The notes beneath the pieces were generated by a model. It worked only from the letters and a program-made list of their open reading frames with translations, did not search any database and was not told where the DNA came from. From Alteromonadaceae bacterium (GTDB lineage: Bacteria > Pseudomonadota > Gammaproteobacteria > Enterobacterales > Alteromonadaceae): DNA of 64,000 bases. The stretch is from positions 1 to 64,000 of the forward strand of contig WKFJ01000037.1 of assembly GCA_014872785.1 (NCBI GenBank), given 5' to 3'. The position numbers and the translations under genes were made by a program. Shown here piece after piece: positions 61,478 through 64,000 of the stretch; positions within the stretch are counted from its first letter, which is position 1, and each line of letters starts with the position of its first letter.

Positions 61478-62365
61478 ATGCTTAAGCGCATTCATACCAA
61501 AATTTTGAACTATTTTGTCTTAGTGCTGATTTTCACATTTAGTGCTCAGGCAATTGCGCAAGAAGCTGAGCGGATTAGTTACTTTGGAGCATCGGGGAAA
61601 TACAGCTTTAAAAACAAGCTGTTTGTGGAGCTACTTGAATTAGTGCTTACTAATACGCGCTCAGAGTTCGGCGAGCACCTGCTATTGCAATCGCCAGTGC
61701 GTGTGACTCAAGGTCGAGCTGTTGAAATGATGCAACAACGTTGTGAATTCGACTTACTCTGGTTAATGACATCTGACGAACGTGAAAAAGCCCTACTTGC
61801 GGTCAAAGTTCCTCTGCTAAAAGGTTTACAGGGACTTCGTGCATTAATGATAAAAAGCGAAAATATCCCTATATTTAATAACATTAAAAGCAGTGGCGAC
61901 CTCAAAGGCTTAAGGGCGGGGCAAGGGCATGATTGGCCCGATACGCAAATATTGCTGCACAGCCGATATAACGTGTTTCCGGTTGTCAATTATCGAGCCC
62001 TGTTCGACATGCTCGACATGCAAAAGTTTGATTATTTTCCGCGTAGTGTGACCGAAATAGCCGATGAGTTAAAACTACACAGTGACAAAGGGTTAACCTA
62101 CGTGCCGCACATACTGTTGCGTTATCAGGCACCTATTTATTTTTTCGTCTGCCCAGATAAACCCCTGTTGGCTAAACGTATTAAAATGGGGCTAGAAAAA
62201 GCGATAGATGACGGAACCTTTGATAACTTGCTGCGTGAAAGCAAAGAGTTCAAAGCGTTTGAGCAGTTGGGTGGACTTGCTGGCAAAACTATCTTTGATT
62301 TAAAAAATCCGCTATTGCTGTCCTCAGAGTTACCCAAAGGCAAGCGTTACTGGTTAGTCGAATGA
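61478..62365 (+). CDS. Periplasmic solute-binding-like protein
   Basis: 295 residues with a signal peptide (NYFVLVLIFTFSAQAIAQ). The two-lobe periplasmic-binding fold (SBP type 2) is suggested by RVTQGRAVEMMQQ, LKGLRAGQGHDWPD and the hinge region VNYRALFDMLDMQKFDYFP (abridged). It lacks the usual ABC transporter genes nearby, and similar stand-alone proteins in Alteromonadales are annotated as amino-acid-binding-like. Ligand unknown. No Shine-Dalgarno is evident. Confidence 0.7.
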   Translation: MLKRIHTKILNYFVLVLIFTFSAQAIAQEAERISYFGASGKYSFKNKLFVELLELVLTNTRSEFGEHLLLQSPVRVTQGRAVEMMQQRCEFDLLWLMTSDEREKALLAVKVPLLKGLQGLRALMIKSENIPIFNNIKSSGDLKGLRAGQGHDWPDTQILLHSRYNVFPVVNYRALFDMLDMQKFDYFPRSVTEIADELKLHSDKGLTYVPHILLRYQAPIYFFVCPDKPLLAKRIKMGLEKAIDDGTFDNLLRESKEFKAFEQLGGLAGKTIFDLKNPLLLSSELPKGKRYWLVE

Positions 62366-62441
62366 TAAACACTGACGAGCGTTTGTTTCGGTTGGGGTGA
62401 GTTGTTAGATTAGAACTACATTGATTCTGGACGTCGCTTAA

Positions 62442-63557
62442 ATGTCAATTAGAAAATGTTTTCTTATCTTCGCCATTTTTTTCTTGTTCATTACCGAGGG
62501 ACTCTCGCAAACAGAGATACAAAAATCAGCGCAGCGTATTCTTCAAGCGTCGTTTAAGGCTGAACCATCAGTGCCAGCAAGGGGATTGATTGGGCTTAAG
62601 AACGGTAAAGTGATTTTTGTGTCGGTGGTCGGACACCTTTCCACTGAAAAGGTGATTCCGTTTTCTAAAGACACACCATTTCGAATAGCGAGCAATACTA
62701 AAACCTATCTTGCAGCTCGTTATTTTCAACTTTTCGAAAACAACGAATTGGCGCCGACGGACACTATCGATAAATTACTGGATTCAGACACACTAAAAGG
62801 GCTCTTCGAAGCAGGCTATTTAGTTGATCAAATTACCTTATCCCAACTATTAGGCCACACAGCTGGATTACGTGACCACGCAACCTCTGACAGCTATTTT
62901 CAACAGATACTGGCGCAAACTGGTAGGCAATGGACGGCAAAAGAACAAATCAATTTGATGTTGAGCTTGGGTAAACCTCTATTCGAACCTGGCAGTGCAC
63001 ATAAATATTCAGATACTGGTTATGTTCTGCTAGGGCAAATTCTAGAACGCAAATACCGACTGCAGCTTAGCCAGGTTGTCATGCAAGGGTTGAGTAGCAA
63101 AGGGGCTCCAACAGCAAGTACATGGTGGGAGTTTTACCAATCGTCACCTGAAACAGCGTTGCCAAGAAGCAGACAGTATCTAACAGGTGGTGATGTTTCA
63201 GATTGGCACCCTTCGGTAGATTTGCATGGAGGTGGTGGCTTGGTGAGTAGTCTTTACGAGATGGCACTTTTCACTGATATGCTCTTTGATAATGCCTTTT
63301 TTGATAAAGCGGAAACGTTAAACGCGATGACTAACGCCAGTGCAGTGCCGGCGCCTGAAAAATACCGGTTTGGTCTTACAGTCGCAGATGTGGCGGGTCA
63401 TACCGCTATAGGACATAGTGGTTTTTGGGGAACAGTGTCTTACTATTTCCCAGATTTCGATATCACCATAGCGGGCGTTGTTACTGACCAAACGGGTTAT
63501 AAACGCATGCAAAGTGATATTGAAAAAATTGTCGGTGTTATTAGTGCATCGAAGTAA
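62442..63557 (+). CDS. Exported beta-lactamase-fold serine hydrolase
   Basis: 371 residues, class C beta-lactamase/penicillin-binding-protein-like. Signal peptide (CFLIFAIFFLFITEGLSQ). Motifs: SxxK as SNTK (about residue 84), YxN as YSD (about 188; Asp instead of Asn) and HxG as HSG (about 324). Such proteins are more often esterases or D-peptidases than true beta-lactamases. Stand-alone gene; a hairpin lies 42 bp after the stop. Confidence 0.85.
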   Translation: MSIRKCFLIFAIFFLFITEGLSQTEIQKSAQRILQASFKAEPSVPARGLIGLKNGKVIFVSVVGHLSTEKVIPFSKDTPFRIASNTKTYLAARYFQLFENNELAPTDTIDKLLDSDTLKGLFEAGYLVDQITLSQLLGHTAGLRDHATSDSYFQQILAQTGRQWTAKEQINLMLSLGKPLFEPGSAHKYSDTGYVLLGQILERKYRLQLSQVVMQGLSSKGAPTASTWWEFYQSSPETALPRSRQYLTGGDVSDWHPSVDLHGGGGLVSSLYEMALFTDMLFDNAFFDKAETLNAMTNASAVPAPEKYRFGLTVADVAGHTAIGHSGFWGTVSYYFPDFDITIAGVVTDQTGYKRMQSDIEKIVGVISASK

Positions 63558-63598
63558 GGTTCGTTGGGTAAAACCAAGGCAGCAATTAAGAGAAGTAG

Positions 63599-63616
63599 GG
63601 CCCTGTTAGCAGGGCC
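63599..63616 (+). terminator. Hairpin, weak terminator candidate
   Basis: GGCCCTG / CAGGGCC, 7-bp stem with loop TTAG, without a T-run. About 40 bp after the serine-hydrolase gene. Confidence 0.35.
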
Positions 63617-63725
63617 ATGCATAAGCGTTGCTTAATACCTTCTTGGATAAGAGGGTGCGAACACTTCAAACTAGAGTATGCGCAAGCGCGGATGATTTTT
63701 CAATTTAATTAAGGTTACTCAATGT

Positions 63726-63998
63726 TTACTGAGAAATTGTAGCTGGGGGAATTTTCCAGTGGAAGTTCCCCTCGCTTTTGACTTTAAACACCTTCCCAGA
63801 TTCATCTCGAATAAATACGAGGTTTTCGTTTGCGAGCTCGCCATTTTCAATTAACTGAAACCTGTCATCAGCCACCTGTAGGTATTGGTACAAAGCATAA
63901 TTCAATGAATCGGCGGGTAAATACAACAGCATCAGATCTTGTTGCCACTTTGCAACATAGTATTCACTGTTCCACGGGGTTAAGTCATAGAATCCCAC
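63726..63998 (-). CDS. C-terminal part of a gene cut by the window edge
   Basis: The frame is open to the right edge, so only the last 90 codons are visible. The fragment (YVAKWQQDLMLLYLP; FIRDESGKVFKVKSEGNFHW) looks like the beta-rich tail domain found after some beta-lactamase-fold hydrolases, but this is a guess from one end. The Met at 63998 need not be the start. Confidence 0.55.
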   Translation of the reverse strand: MGFYDLTPWNSEYYVAKWQQDLMLLYLPADSLNYALYQYLQVADDRFQLIENGELANENLVFIRDESGKVFKVKSEGNFHWKIPPATISQ

Positions 63999-64000
63999 AA

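Overview
The window looks like chromosome of a free-living marine gammaproteobacterium of the Alteromonadales type (Alteromonadaceae or a near relative). This is inferred from moderate-to-low GC, TonB-dependent uptake, many secreted peptidases, a Shewanella-type Cu/Zn permease and a hydroxyproline degradation cluster. It is not a sequence match. I see no rRNA, tRNA, CRISPR array, insertion sequence, prophage or integrase.

Layout. 1-4.8 kb: two small genes, a TPR-sensor kinase with an OmpR-type regulator, and gpmA. 5.4-8 kb: a secreted alpha/beta hydrolase and a Tat-exported PhoX-like protein. 8.2-15.7 kb: a MacAB-like ABC exporter operon (adaptor, ATPase, FtsX-type permease broken by an in-frame TAG) divergent from an NtrC-family regulator and its PAS kinase. 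The gap between them holds three spaced 16-bp palindromes and a sigma-54-like promoter. 15.7-31.5 kb: a DUF2975/HTH pair, then secreted or envelope proteins (S8, BNR-repeat, TonB receptor plus PepSY, M14, S1, aspartyl protease with PDZ). 31.6-38.5 kb: an exported methyltransferase-like protein, a purine permease, and an RND efflux pair whose natural ATG is cut off by one extra A in an A7 run. 38.6-43.6 kb: an M24 Xaa-Pro peptidase, a broken TPR gene, an ECF sigma factor preceded by a well-initiated 25-codon ORF and followed by a DUF6768-like membrane protein, and an AlkD-like protein. 43.6-48.7 kb: two multi-domain response regulators, a GPP34 protein, an S41-like protein lacking its serine, and a LysE exporter. 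48.7-54.1 kb: a TetR regulator with twin operators, an ArsR / Cu-Zn permease / His-rich protein metal module, and a lipase-MarR pair. 54.2-59.8 kb: a complete trans-4-hydroxyproline pathway with its GntR regulator. 59.8-64 kb: a wax-ester synthase, a periplasmic solute-binding-like protein, a beta-lactamase-fold hydrolase and a gene cut by the window edge.

How genes work together. The hydroxyproline genes share a near-identical 20-bp palindrome (58504-58523; weaker copy at 54907-54926 in front of the GntR gene). A third copy lies about 16 kb away, 56 bp upstream of the Xaa-Pro peptidase gene (38573-38592). This suggests one regulon joining release of prolyl/hydroxyprolyl peptides to hydroxyproline catabolism. 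The ABC exporter appears to be driven by the divergent NtrC-type regulator through sigma-54. The ArsR regulator, the Cu/Zn permease and the His-rich protein are tied by matching TTTCA-N8-TGAA dyads.

A recurring oddity is damage at key positions: TAG in the FtsX permease, the A7 frameshift at the RND start, TGA plus a GC-repeat frameshift in the TPR gene, Cys to Ser at the aldehyde dehydrogenase nucleophile, Val to Asp before the exporter ATPase Walker A, and a leftover GGDEF tail. Either this strain is accumulating mutations or the assembly carries residual errors; raw reads would decide.
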